Source: Pseudescherichia sp031979925 (lineage in GTDB: Bacteria; Pseudomonadota; Gammaproteobacteria; Enterobacterales; Enterobacteriaceae). Taken from it: a stretch of DNA of 64,000 nucleotides. Below the pieces are notes generated by a model, which ran no database searches, had not been told where the DNA came from, and saw only the letters and a list, made by a program, of their open reading frames with translations. The position numbers were made by a program, and so were the translations under genes. The stretch's first letter is position 1, and every line of letters begins with the position of its first letter. Positions 43,494-52,463 of the stretch are shown piece by piece. Location: positions 1 through 64,000 of the forward strand of contig NZ_DALZFB010000013.1 of assembly GCF_031979925.1 (NCBI RefSeq), given 5' to 3'.

Positions 43494-44395
43494 TATTTCC
43501 CCCGTTTAGCGCGTGGATGCGCCGCGTCGTACACTGAGGCAAGGTGTTGAAAATCGAGATGGGTATAGATCTGGGTGGTGGATAAGTTGGCGTGGCCCAG
43601 CAGCTCCTGCACGCCGCGCAGATCGCCGCTCGACTCCAGCATATGGGTGGCAAAGGAGTGGCGCAGCTTATGCGGATGCACGTGGCTGTTCAGCCCCTGC
43701 CTGATGCCCCACTCGGCAAATCGCTTCTGCACGTTGCGCGCCGAAATACGCTTGCCGAGCTTCGACAGGAACAGCGCGTCCTCATCGGTGCCAAACAGCC
43801 CGCGTAGATCCAGCCAGTGTTCAACCCAGATTACCGCGTTGCGCCCTATCGGCAGACGGCGCTCTTTACTGCCTTTCCCCAACACCCATACCTCACCGGT
43901 GTCGAGATCAAGATGGCGGATGTCCAGGTTTACCAGCTCAGACAGACGCAGACCCGCGCCGTACATCACCTCCAGCATTGCCCGGTCGCGCACGGCCAGC
44001 GGATCGTTAAGATCGATATCCAGCAGGCGGTTAACGTCATCGACATCAATATTTTTCGGCAGGTGGCGCGGCGCTTTCGGGGCTGAGATCCCCTTCGCCG
44101 GATTAGCGACCAGCTCGCCCTGGCTCACCAGCCAGTCAAAAAAACTGCGCAGGGCAGAGAGCCGCAGCGCCAGGCTTGCTGCCCCCAGCCCCTTACGTCG
44201 GCTCTTGACCGCAAAGCTGCGCACCACGGCGGCATCGCACTGCGGCCAGCTTTTCACGCCGCTCTCGTCCGCCAGCATGATGATGGCCGCGAGCTGGCGC
44301 TCGTAGTTCAGCAGGGTGATCGGACTCAGCTGCCGCTCGACGCTCAGGTAGCGCAGAAAGCGGGTTACCAGCGGCTGCAGCGGCGAGTCGATCAT
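43493..44395 (-). CDS. xerC: Site-specific tyrosine recombinase XerC
   Basis: XerC with XerD resolves chromosome dimers at dif under FtsK control. The 300-aa protein has the core-binding domain (about 10-95) and the catalytic residues Arg in YGAGLRLSEL, HKLRHSFATHM (His, Arg), LLGHANLST (His) and the nucleophile Tyr in TQIYTH. The start overlaps yigA by 4 bases. Confidence 0.97.
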   Translation of the reverse strand: MIDSPLQPLVTRFLRYLSVERQLSPITLLNYERQLAAIIMLADESGVKSWPQCDAAVVRSFAVKSRRKGLGAASLALRLSALRSFFDWLVSQGELVANPAKGISAPKAPRHLPKNIDVDDVNRLLDIDLNDPLAVRDRAMLEVMYGAGLRLSELVNLDIRHLDLDTGEVWVLGKGSKERRLPIGRNAVIWVEHWLDLRGLFGTDEDALFLSKLGKRISARNVQKRFAEWGIRQGLNSHVHPHKLRHSFATHMLESSGDLRGVQELLGHANLSTTQIYTHLDFQHLASVYDAAHPRAKRGK

Positions 44396-45099
44396 ATGCG
44401 TTCAATCCAGCGCGCCAGCAGCTCAGGCAGCATTGCCGCTACCTCCTGTAACAGCTGGGTGCCCTGATCCGGGTGGTAATGGGTCACATCCCGGCTGCTG
44501 AAAATAATCACCCCCAGATCGCCATCGTGGCCCATCATAGAGAGTGCCACGGAGCCGATGGCACGGGCCTCAGGGAGCAGGAGCAGCAGCTCAGGTCCGT
44601 TAAGCGGCCCCAGATAGTGATTCTCCTGGCCCAGGCGCTGAATACGCAGCGGCTCAAAGGCCTGACGGCTCAGCGCCAGATGGGTAAAGTCAGAGGGCGC
44701 GCCAATGCGCCAGCGGTCAGAGAACAGACGGATGCTGGCACCAGCCAGACCCATCTCTTTTGCCCAGCGCTGGAAGCGCACCAGCAGATCTTCAAGACTG
44801 CTGGCTGCGGCCATTTGTCCCTGCAGACGCAGCAGGCAGGAGAAGAGATCCTCATTACTGCTCGCCTGCTCCATCAGCAGGGTCATGTTCTCTTCCAGCA
44901 CGTTGATATGGTTGCGCGCACGCACCATCTGCCACTCAACCAGCGATACCGCGCCGCGCACCGGGTGCGGGACTTCGATCATCTGCACCGCCTGAGCGTT
45001 GCGGATAAAAAACTCAGGATTACGCAGCAGGTAATCAACGACCTCGCGATCGGTAAGTTCGGCCAGGGCCGCCTGCTGCTCTTCCTCAATGTGCTTCAT
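44392..45099 (-). CDS. yigA: DUF484 protein YigA
   Basis: A 235-aa DUF484 protein with a GAF-like fold. A short helical N-terminus (RNPEFFIRNAQAV) leads into a region with the motif RARNHINVLEENM. No function is assigned. It is coupled by 4-base overlaps to dapF (before) and xerC (after), an order conserved across enterobacteria. Confidence 0.9.
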   Translation of the reverse strand: MKHIEEEQQAALAELTDREVVDYLLRNPEFFIRNAQAVQMIEVPHPVRGAVSLVEWQMVRARNHINVLEENMTLLMEQASSNEDLFSCLLRLQGQMAAASSLEDLLVRFQRWAKEMGLAGASIRLFSDRWRIGAPSDFTHLALSRQAFEPLRIQRLGQENHYLGPLNGPELLLLLPEARAIGSVALSMMGHDGDLGVIIFSSRDVTHYHPDQGTQLLQEVAAMLPELLARWIERI

Positions 45100-45920
45100 A
45101 GATGAATAAATCCGTCGTAGACGTGTGTTGCCGGGCCGGTCATAAACAGCGGCTGGCCCGGTCCCTTCCAGGCGATATCAAGACGGCCGCCTGGAAGCTC
45201 CACGCGTACCTCTTCTGCCAGTAAACCTTGTTGGATCCCCACGGCTACCGCCGCACATGCGCCGCTGCCGCAGGCCTGGGTCTCGCCCGCACCGCGTTCA
45301 AAGACGCGCAGGCGAATATGTTCGCGCTTAACGACCTGCATAAAGCCGATATTGGCGCGCTCCGGGAAGCGCTCGTGGCTCTCCAGCACCGGGCCCAGCG
45401 TTTCGACCGGGGCGGTGTCGACATTGTCTACCTGAATCACGCAGTGCGGATTTCCCATCGAAACGACGCCGCACAGAATGGTCTGTTCAGCTGCACGCAT
45501 GATATAGGTTTTTTCCGCTTTGTTCGCACGAAACGGAACGGCGGCCGGATCAAAGTTCGGCTCACCCATATTAACCCGCACCAGCTCATCTTCCGTGACG
45601 CTCAGCACCATCCGCCCATTGGCGGTGCTAACGCGGATATCGCGCTTGTTAGTCAACCCCTTTAGCCGCACAAAGCGGGCGAAGCAGCGTGCACCGTTGC
45701 CGCACTGAGACACTTCGCTGCCGTCAGCGTTGTAGATCCGGTAGTGAAAGTCGAGATCCGGATCGTAAGGCGGCTCAACGATCAGCAGTTGATCGAAGCC
45801 GACGCCCAGATGGCGATCCGCCAGCCGGCGGATCAGCTCTGGTGAGAAAAAGACATTCTGCGTTACCGCGTCGACGACCATAAAGTCGTTGCCAAGGCCA
45901 TGCATTTTAGAGAACTGCAT
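45096..45920 (-). CDS. dapF: Diaminopimelate epimerase
   Basis: DapF converts LL- to meso-diaminopimelate for lysine and peptidoglycan. The 274-aa protein carries the two catalytic cysteines in SQCGNGARCFA (about residue 73) and ACGSGACAAV (about 217). I use the second ATG of the doubled start (MQFSKMHGLGNDF, 45920), six bases after GGAG; 45932 is an alternative. Confidence 0.97.
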   Translation of the reverse strand: MQFSKMHGLGNDFMVVDAVTQNVFFSPELIRRLADRHLGVGFDQLLIVEPPYDPDLDFHYRIYNADGSEVSQCGNGARCFARFVRLKGLTNKRDIRVSTANGRMVLSVTEDELVRVNMGEPNFDPAAVPFRANKAEKTYIMRAAEQTILCGVVSMGNPHCVIQVDNVDTAPVETLGPVLESHERFPERANIGFMQVVKREHIRLRVFERGAGETQACGSGACAAVAVGIQQGLLAEEVRVELPGGRLDIAWKGPGQPLFMTGPATHVYDGFIHL

Positions 45921-45955
45921 CATTGACTCCATTGCACAGAAACAGAATGTTACCG

Positions 45956-46159
45956 TCAGTAAATCACCTGAGTCGGGCCGTCAGTGGTACCGCGATCGTT
46001 ACGCGTCGGCGTACTCGTCTGGGCCGGGTTATCGACTTTCTTCGTTGGCGGTGGTGCAGATTTGTCAGCGGGCGGAAAATAGAGAGGTCCCTTCAAACCG
46101 CAGCCCGTCAGGCTAAACAGGGTCAGAAGTACCGCCAGCGAACGAAAAACGTTTTTCAT
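45956..46159 (-). CDS. lptM: LPS assembly lipoprotein LptM (YifL)
   Basis: A 67-aa lipoprotein with a signal peptide and lipobox LTGC (Cys20). A short mature part rich in Pro and Asp follows (GLKGPLYFPPADK). In E. coli LptM helps LptD mature in the outer membrane. Start at 46159 (MKNVFRSL) matching E. coli; the frame is open 7 codons more. It precedes dapF. Confidence 0.92.
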   Translation of the reverse strand: MKNVFRSLAVLLTLFSLTGCGLKGPLYFPPADKSAPPPTKKVDNPAQTSTPTRNDRGTTDGPTQVIY

Positions 46160-46294
46160 TATGGTTGCCTGTAAGTTCATGCTTTATGTTTTCTATCATC
46201 GCAGGAGAGGGCACAAAAGCAAGAGTTTGCACGCCGCCTGCAATGGGAATTATTTCGCGTTATACTGCCGCCATCACGATCAGAAGGAAAAAAA

Positions 46295-46615
46295 ATGAAC
46301 GACTCTGAGTTTCACCGTCTTGCCGATGGCCTGTGGCAGAACATTGAAGAGCGCCTGGATAGCTGGGACGGCGACAGCGATATCGACTGCGAGATTAACG
46401 GCGGCGTGCTGACCCTGACCTTTGAAAACGGCAGCAAAATCATCATTAACCGTCAGGAGCCGTTGCACCAGGTCTGGCTGGCCACCAAACAGGGCGGCTA
46501 CCACTTCGATCTGAAAGGCGACGCCTGGATCTGCGATCGCACCGGCGACAATTTCTGGGATCTGCTGGAGCAGGCGGCAACGCAGCAGGCCGGGGAGCCG
46601 GTGAACTTCCGTTAA
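46295..46615 (+). CDS. cyaY: Frataxin homologue CyaY
   Basis: A 106-aa frataxin that binds iron and modulates IscS during Fe-S assembly. The acidic first helix (NDSEFHRLADGLWQNIEERLD) and the beta strand region with the conserved NRQEPLHQVWLAT motif are present. It is divergent from lptM and convergent with cyaA. Confidence 0.96.
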   Translation: MNDSEFHRLADGLWQNIEERLDSWDGDSDIDCEINGGVLTLTFENGSKIIINRQEPLHQVWLATKQGGYHFDLKGDAWICDRTGDNFWDLLEQAATQQAGEPVNFR

Positions 46616-46632
46616 TAACGGTTTCGCGCCCT

Positions 46633-46663
46633 TGTAGGCCCGGTAAGCGCAGCACCACCGGGC
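46633..46663. repeat. REP element between cyaY and cyaA
   Basis: TTGTAGGCCCGGTAAGCGC followed by CACCGGGC is the typical enterobacterial REP palindrome with the GTAG head, in a convergent intergenic space. Confidence 0.7.
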
Positions 46664-46683
46664 ATTACGTCAGCAAACTGCCC

Positions 46684-49230
46684 TCAGGAAAAATAGTGCT
46701 GCAGCAGCGGCGCGTCGTTGTTTGGACTGGCCGGCGGCGGCACGCCAATCGCCTGGTTACGGAACGGGATCACTTGCGCACGCCCATCAACTTTTACAAT
46801 CTGGTAGAACTGCGGCAGATTGAAGTTGATAAAGCTGGAGCCGTAGGTAAAGCGATCGTGGGATGAGGAGTAGAAGCGGCTTACGTCGCGCACCAGCTCC
46901 TCTTTGCTGCCCTCACAGTGGTGATACACCTCTGCCCGGTTGCTCTCGTCCAGGATATAGATGTTAAAGCCCGTCTCGTCGCCCGCCTCTTCAAAGAAGA
47001 ACTGAATAATCCCTTCGCTGGCAAACCCATCAACCACCGACGGCAGCTTGACCTGGTTGGTCTCTACCTGCACCGACAGGCCGTGCAGCTTGTTGTGGGA
47101 GATCGCCCCGTAGAACTCAATGGCATTCTCCAGCTTCTGCACCGACACGTTCAGACGCTCAAAGAAGAGTCCCCAGGTCTGCCCGGCGACGCGCAGCGCT
47201 TTAAAGCGACCGGTCTCCTGCCGGGTGCTGGAGAGGCGCAGTTCAATGCACTCTGACACCAGCTGCTGTACGCGGGTACGAATCAAACCGCGCAGGTGCT
47301 GGCTATAGCAGAACACCTCTACGCTGTCCGGCGGCGCGGCGTCCTGGTGCATCTTACCGAGAATGGTCTTCAGCGCCTCGATCATCGCCTGCTCGCCGTT
47401 AAAGTGCAGGGTACGCACCTCGTTCCACGAGTTGCGATAGAGCAGATCGACGCTGCCCACCAGGCAGTTTTGCTGCTCGCCGAAGCTGAACACGTCCAGC
47501 TTGCGGAAGTCAAAATGGACCACCTGATTGCGGAATGCCGCCGTCGGGTCGTACTCCAGATTAACGATAATCGCCAGATGACGAATTTCACACGGGCTGT
47601 AGAGCGCCTTCGGCGTCGGCGCAGGCAGGCGCAGCGGGAAGTGGTGCGACACGTCGGCGACCATCTCCTGCAGCTTCGCCAGATCGACAATGCCGTTGCC
47701 CTTAATAAACAGATGCGTGCGCGACGTCAGCAGGCCGTTAAACCACGCCCATGCCACCAGCTTGTTCAGATAGCGGTTATACTCCAGCGGCTGCTGGCTG
47801 ATAATCGAATCCATGCTCGGGGCGCGGTTGTAGAGATACCACCCGGAGCGGTTGGCCCGGCCCGGCGGCACATGAATAAAGGTCAGATTCGGCTCAGAGA
47901 GATCCGGTGAAATCTGCGGATTGACCAGCGTCACTTTCCCCGGCAGCGCTTCAAAGGCGGCATACAGCTTACGGGTCAGCACGCCGATATCCTGCGGGCT
48001 GGCGGAGACGCTAAGGTTGTTACGGCGTGCAAAGCGGATCAGGTTACGGTAGCTCTGCATCATGGCATCAAGCAGTTCGTTATGCGCTTCGCGCACCTGG
48101 CCGATTTTCCAGTTGGCGCGGTTATCGAGCATGGCGAGACGCGCTTCGTCCCAGCCCCACTCTTTTACCAGCGAGCTGACAACCTCACGTCGCCAGCCAA
48201 CGCAGGCGCGCTCGCGACTCAGCTTTTCACACACTTTTAAGTAGAAACATCGACGCACCAGATCGAGGCGCGTGAAGTCCTCGATCGCCGTCAGGTAGTG
48301 GGTGACCCGCTCCAGCATCATGCAGTAGTGATCGAGACCAAAGGAGACGATCTCCCCGTCATGCAGCCGCTGTTTAATGTCTTTTGCCAGCAGGCGCGTG
48401 TTCGGGTACTCCCACGAGTAGGCTTCAAGCAGCAGCGTTTTCAGCACCGCTTTATAGGGAGAGTCGATGCTTTTATAGAGCTGCCACAGGCTAGCCCCGA
48501 AGTACTCCTCCGCTGACAGCGAGCTAAGCCCGCCGAGATCCAGCCACTCGTTTGGCGTCAGCACGCCCTGGGCATATAGCGACATCACGTAGTCGTCGTA
48601 GTTAGCCTCTTCATCGCCCGGAACCATGTTCCACAGGATACGCTTCCCGGCCAAGCGTACGGCGGTACGGTAGAACTCATCGAGCAGTAAGATGTGCTGG
48701 GTAGAGCCACAGTCTTCCCCGCCGAGGCTGCCGCTTTCGTTATGGCGGAAGCGGTTTTCATCGATCAGGAAGAAGCTCACCTCTACGCCGAGCGAAGCGG
48801 CCCAGCTCTCCAGCAGGCTGCATTTACGTTGTAATAGCTGACGCTCGTCGTTATCAAGCCACGACTGATGGCACACCCAGATGTCGAGATCGGAAGAGCT
48901 GCTCTGTCCGACCGATGAGGTGCTGCCCATAGTATAGAGGCCAGTGATAGGCAGCTCGCCCTTGGGCGACTCCTGCACCGGCAGGCCACGACTGAGCTCC
49001 AGCTCGTTAAGGTAGTGGAGCTGGTTTTCATCGGGCGTGTAGAGACAGATGCCGCGGGGAACGCTACCGTCAAGGTAACCCGGCATCAGCGGATGATGAT
49101 AATGCAATAATGTAGGCAGCAGACTGTATACCTGCTGGAAAGCAGGCCCCATAGCGGCCAGCGCGCGATCGACACGCAGTTGGTTTATGGCATCCAGTCT
49201 CTGTTTCAGAGTCTCAATATAGAGGTACAA
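46684..49230 (-). CDS. cyaA: Adenylate cyclase (class I)
   Basis: CyaA makes cAMP and is activated by phosphorylated EIIA-Glc. The 848-aa protein equals E. coli in length, with the N-terminal catalytic domain (GSTSSVGQSSSSDLDIWV, a nucleotidyltransferase-like GS...DxD) and the C-terminal glucose-sensing region. The start codon is TTG at 49230 (MYLYIETLKQ), the same rare start used in E. coli, which keeps expression low. A CRP site lies upstream. Confidence 0.97.
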   Translation of the reverse strand: MYLYIETLKQRLDAINQLRVDRALAAMGPAFQQVYSLLPTLLHYHHPLMPGYLDGSVPRGICLYTPDENQLHYLNELELSRGLPVQESPKGELPITGLYTMGSTSSVGQSSSSDLDIWVCHQSWLDNDERQLLQRKCSLLESWAASLGVEVSFFLIDENRFRHNESGSLGGEDCGSTQHILLLDEFYRTAVRLAGKRILWNMVPGDEEANYDDYVMSLYAQGVLTPNEWLDLGGLSSLSAEEYFGASLWQLYKSIDSPYKAVLKTLLLEAYSWEYPNTRLLAKDIKQRLHDGEIVSFGLDHYCMMLERVTHYLTAIEDFTRLDLVRRCFYLKVCEKLSRERACVGWRREVVSSLVKEWGWDEARLAMLDNRANWKIGQVREAHNELLDAMMQSYRNLIRFARRNNLSVSASPQDIGVLTRKLYAAFEALPGKVTLVNPQISPDLSEPNLTFIHVPPGRANRSGWYLYNRAPSMDSIISQQPLEYNRYLNKLVAWAWFNGLLTSRTHLFIKGNGIVDLAKLQEMVADVSHHFPLRLPAPTPKALYSPCEIRHLAIIVNLEYDPTAAFRNQVVHFDFRKLDVFSFGEQQNCLVGSVDLLYRNSWNEVRTLHFNGEQAMIEALKTILGKMHQDAAPPDSVEVFCYSQHLRGLIRTRVQQLVSECIELRLSSTRQETGRFKALRVAGQTWGLFFERLNVSVQKLENAIEFYGAISHNKLHGLSVQVETNQVKLPSVVDGFASEGIIQFFFEEAGDETGFNIYILDESNRAEVYHHCEGSKEELVRDVSRFYSSSHDRFTYGSSFINFNLPQFYQIVKVDGRAQVIPFRNQAIGVPPPASPNNDAPLLQHYFS

Positions 49231-49336
49231 GACGTATCGCCTGATGTTTTAAACCTTTCCGTAGCGCCATGCTGACAGCAACGTCGGCAACGCGGTCCGG
49301 TTCAGATTTTTAGTATTACAAAGATACCCGTCACCC

Positions 49337-49374
49337 TTTTTCGTCCTTATGATTATGTGAGGACAGACGAAAAA
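49337..49374. repeat. Inverted repeat in the cyaA leader
   Basis: TTTTTCGTC (49337-49345) and GACGAAAAA (49366-49374) are a perfect 9-bp inverted repeat around a 20-nt spacer that itself contains CTTATGATTATGTGAGGACA. It lies in the cyaA leader downstream of the CRP site. Function unknown. Confidence 0.6.
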
Positions 49375-49385
49375 ATGGTCTAAAA

Positions 49386-49401
49386 CGTGATCAATTTAAC
49401 A
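49386..49401 (-). promoter_or_regulatory. CRP site of cyaA P2
   Basis: On the minus strand TGTTA-AATTGA-TCACG, embedded in a stretch that matches the E. coli cyaA P2 promoter region around the known CRP site that represses cyaA. The rest of the 49231-49573 intergenic region holds the cyaA and hemC promoters and the inverted repeat listed separately. Confidence 0.75.
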
Positions 49402-49573
49402 CCTTGCTGATTGACCGTAAAGAAAGATGCGCTACATACAAGTGTAGCATCGTTCGTTACGTGTAAATCCCAGAATACGGCCACTTCGCCCTTTTGCGCA
49501 ATCACCCGTGAAAACTGACACCCTAAGACAACAGTGTTAGGATGGTCGATGGACGACAATGACGGTAACAAGC

Positions 49574-50515
49574 ATGCCAGACACTATTTTAAGAATCGCC
49601 ACACGCCAAAGCCCCCTTGCGCTCTGGCAGGCACACTATGTTCAGCAGCGCCTGATGGCCTGCCATCCGGGGCTTAACGTTGAGCTGGTGCCGATGGTTA
49701 CGCGTGGCGATGTGATCCTCGATACCCCCCTCGCCAAAGTCGGCGGTAAAGGGCTGTTCGTTAAAGAGCTGGAGCTGGCCCTGATTGAGAACCGCGCCGA
49801 CCTGGCCGTCCACTCGATGAAAGATGTGCCGGTTGAGTTCCCGCAGGGGCTGGGTCTGGTGACCATCTGCGAGCGTGAAGATCCGCGGGATGCCTTCGTC
49901 TCTAACCGCTACGAGAGCCTGGACGCCCTGCCTGCGGGCAGCGTGGTTGGCACGTCAAGTTTACGCCGCCAGTGTCAGCTGGCTGAACGCCGCCCGGATC
50001 TGGAGATCCGTTCGCTGCGCGGCAACGTCGGTACCCGGCTGGGCAAGCTCGATAACGGCGACTACGACGCCATCATTCTTGCTGTTGCCGGGCTGAAACG
50101 TCTCGATCTCGAATCGCGTATCCGCGTGGCGCTGCCGCCGGAACTTTCTCTGCCCGCCGTGGGTCAGGGTGCAGTCGGCATTGAGTGCCGTCTGGACGAT
50201 GAGCGCACCCGTGCGCTGCTGGCACCGCTTAACCATGATGATACCGCTCTGCGCGTCAAGGCCGAACGAGCAATGAACATGCGGCTGGAGGGCGGCTGCC
50301 AGGTGCCTATCGGCAGCTATGCTGAACTGGTCGACGGAGAGATCTGGCTGCGGGCGCTGGTGGGCGCACCGGATGGCTCGGTAATGGTGCGCGGTGAACG
50401 GCGCGGCAAGCCGGAAGAGGCCGAACAGCTGGGCGTCTCCCTCGCTGAAGAGCTGCTGGCTAACGGCGCGCGCGAGATCCTGGCCGAGGTCTATAACGGA
50501 GAAGCGCCTGCATGA
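49574..50515 (+). CDS. hemC: Porphobilinogen deaminase (hydroxymethylbilane synthase)
   Basis: HemC joins four porphobilinogens into hydroxymethylbilane. The 313-aa protein has the catalytic DVP loop (HSMKDVPVEFP), the Arg-rich GTSSLRRQCQL and the dipyrromethane-cofactor Cys in EGGCQVPIG (about residue 242). I use the ATG at 49574 (MPDTILRIATRQ) to match the E. coli length; the ATG at 49559 with GGAC five bases before is a credible alternative. hemC overlaps hemD by 4 bases. Confidence 0.96.
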   Translation: MPDTILRIATRQSPLALWQAHYVQQRLMACHPGLNVELVPMVTRGDVILDTPLAKVGGKGLFVKELELALIENRADLAVHSMKDVPVEFPQGLGLVTICEREDPRDAFVSNRYESLDALPAGSVVGTSSLRRQCQLAERRPDLEIRSLRGNVGTRLGKLDNGDYDAIILAVAGLKRLDLESRIRVALPPELSLPAVGQGAVGIECRLDDERTRALLAPLNHDDTALRVKAERAMNMRLEGGCQVPIGSYAELVDGEIWLRALVGAPDGSVMVRGERRGKPEEAEQLGVSLAEELLANGAREILAEVYNGEAPA

Positions 50516-51252
50516 GTATCCTGGTCACCCGCCCCTCTCCCGCCGGGGAGGAGTTAGTGAGCCGTCTGCGCGCACTGGGCAAGGTGGCCTGGAGCTTTCC
50601 GCTGATCGAATTTACCCCTGGCCGGGAGCTGGCTACGCTGCCTGACCGTCTTGCCACCCTGACGGCTAACGACCTTATCTTTGTGCTATCGCAGCATGCG
50701 GTGGCCTTTGCCCATGCGCACCTGCAGCATCACGGCCTGCACTGGCCGGTTGCGCCCCGCTATTTTGCTATCGGACGTACGACCGCGCTGGCGCTTCATA
50801 CCGTGAGCGGTCTCAATGTACGCTATCCGGTGGATCGGGAAATCAGCGAAGTGTTGCTACAATTACCTGAATTACAAAATATTGCGGGTAAGCGTGCAAT
50901 GCTATTACGTGGCAATGGTGGGCGCGAGCTGTTAGGCGATACGCTGACAGCTCGCGGCGCTGATGTTACATTTTGTGAATGTTATCAACGTAGTGCGAAG
51001 TTTTATGACGGCGCGGAAGAGGCTATGCGCTGGCAGACTCGTGGGGTCACGACGATCGTGGTGACCAGCGGCGAGATGATCCAGCAGCTTTTCTCACTGA
51101 TTCCGGCCTGGTATCGTGAAAACTGGTTACTTCGCTGCCGTCTACTGGTGGTAAGCGAACGTCTGGCGCACCTCGCCCGGGACTTGGGCTGGCAGGATAT
51201 TCAGGTCGCTGATAACGCTGACAACGATGCGCTGCTGCGCGCATTACAATAA
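50512..51252 (+). CDS. hemD: Uroporphyrinogen-III synthase
   Basis: HemD cyclises and inverts ring D of hydroxymethylbilane. The 246-aa length equals E. coli. N-terminal MSILVTRPSPAGEEL and the C-terminal region VVTSGEMIQQLF match the family's two-domain fold. It overlaps hemC by 4 bases (ATGA). Confidence 0.96.
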   Translation: MSILVTRPSPAGEELVSRLRALGKVAWSFPLIEFTPGRELATLPDRLATLTANDLIFVLSQHAVAFAHAHLQHHGLHWPVAPRYFAIGRTTALALHTVSGLNVRYPVDREISEVLLQLPELQNIAGKRAMLLRGNGGRELLGDTLTARGADVTFCECYQRSAKFYDGAEEAMRWQTRGVTTIVVTSGEMIQQLFSLIPAWYRENWLLRCRLLVVSERLAHLARDLGWQDIQVADNADNDALLRALQ

Positions 51253-51273
51253 CTCTCATAATGGGAAGCCATA

Positions 51274-52461
51274 ATGACGGAACAACAGAACTCCTCTGCC
51301 GTGGTTGAAGAGACCAGGGAGGCCGTGGATACCACGCCACAGCCAGAAAAAGCTGAGAAGAAGGATCGCACCAATAAGACCAGCCTTGCGCTGAGTGCGA
51401 TTGCTATCGCCATTGCGCTGGCGGCTGGCGTGGGGCTTTATGGCTGGGTGAAACAGCAAACCTCAACGCAGTCCGCCACCAGCGCTGAGCTGGTGAGTCA
51501 AATTACTGCCCTGCAGAAGGCGCAGGAGACGCAAAAAACGCAGTTTGAAGCGGTCATCAAGCAGCAGAGCGATGCGCTGACAGCAGCAGATCGTCAGCAG
51601 GCTGAGCTGAATAAGCAGCTTGATGAGCTGTCGCAGAAAGTGGCGACCATTTCGGGAACCGATGCTAAAACCTGGCTGTTGGCGCAGGCCGATTTCCTCG
51701 TGAAGCTGGCCGGGCGGAAGCTGTGGAGCGATAGCGACATCACTACCGCCGCCGCGCTGCTGAAAAGTGCCGACGCGAGCCTGGCCGATATGAACGATCC
51801 GAGCCTGATTGCCGCCCGCCGCGCCATCACCGATGACGTGGCCAGCCTCTCCGGCGTGGCGCAGGTGGATTACGACGGCATCATCCTCAAGGTTAACCAG
51901 CTCTCCAACCAGATCGACAATCTGCGCCTGGCGGATAACAACGACGACGATGCGCCGATGGATAACGACAGCGGTGAGCTCTCCAGCTCACTAAGCGAGT
52001 GGCGGGTAAACCTGCAAAAGAGCTGGCACAACTTTATGGACAGCTTTATTACCGTCCGCCGCCGCGATGAGACCGCAGTTCCACTGCTCGCTCCGAACCA
52101 GGATATCTACCTGCGGGAGAACATCCGCTCTCGCCTGCTGGTTGCTGCGCAGGCTGTGCCGCGTCATCAGGAGGAGACCTACAAGCAGGCCCTGGATAAC
52201 GTCTCCAGCTGGGTACGTGCCTACTACGATACCGATGACGCCAGCACCAAAGCGTTCCTTGAAGAGGTCGATAAGCTCAGTCAGCAAAATATCACCATGG
52301 ATCTGCCGGATTCGCTGCAAAGCCAGCCGATTCTGGAGAAGCTGATGCAGACGCGCGTGCGTAATCTGCTGGCACAGCCAGGGGCAGCAGCGAATGAAGC
52401 AACACCAGCTCCGGCGGCGAATGAAGCTGCGCCTGCCGCTGCGCCGCAGCAGGGGGAATAA
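51274..52461 (+). CDS. hemX: HemX family protein
   Basis: A 395-aa inner-membrane protein with one membrane segment (about residues 37-57), a periplasmic coiled coil (about 65-130) and a C-terminal Ala/Pro/Glu-rich repeat tail (NEATPAPAANEAAPA). It was once called uroporphyrinogen C-methyltransferase but lacks the catalytic motifs; its role is unclear. It sits between hemD and hemY in hemCDXY. Confidence 0.92.
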   Translation: MTEQQNSSAVVEETREAVDTTPQPEKAEKKDRTNKTSLALSAIAIAIALAAGVGLYGWVKQQTSTQSATSAELVSQITALQKAQETQKTQFEAVIKQQSDALTAADRQQAELNKQLDELSQKVATISGTDAKTWLLAQADFLVKLAGRKLWSDSDITTAAALLKSADASLADMNDPSLIAARRAITDDVASLSGVAQVDYDGIILKVNQLSNQIDNLRLADNNDDDAPMDNDSGELSSSLSEWRVNLQKSWHNFMDSFITVRRRDETAVPLLAPNQDIYLRENIRSRLLVAAQAVPRHQEETYKQALDNVSSWVRAYYDTDDASTKAFLEEVDKLSQQNITMDLPDSLQSQPILEKLMQTRVRNLLAQPGAAANEATPAPAANEAAPAAAPQQGE

Positions 52462-52463
52462 TT

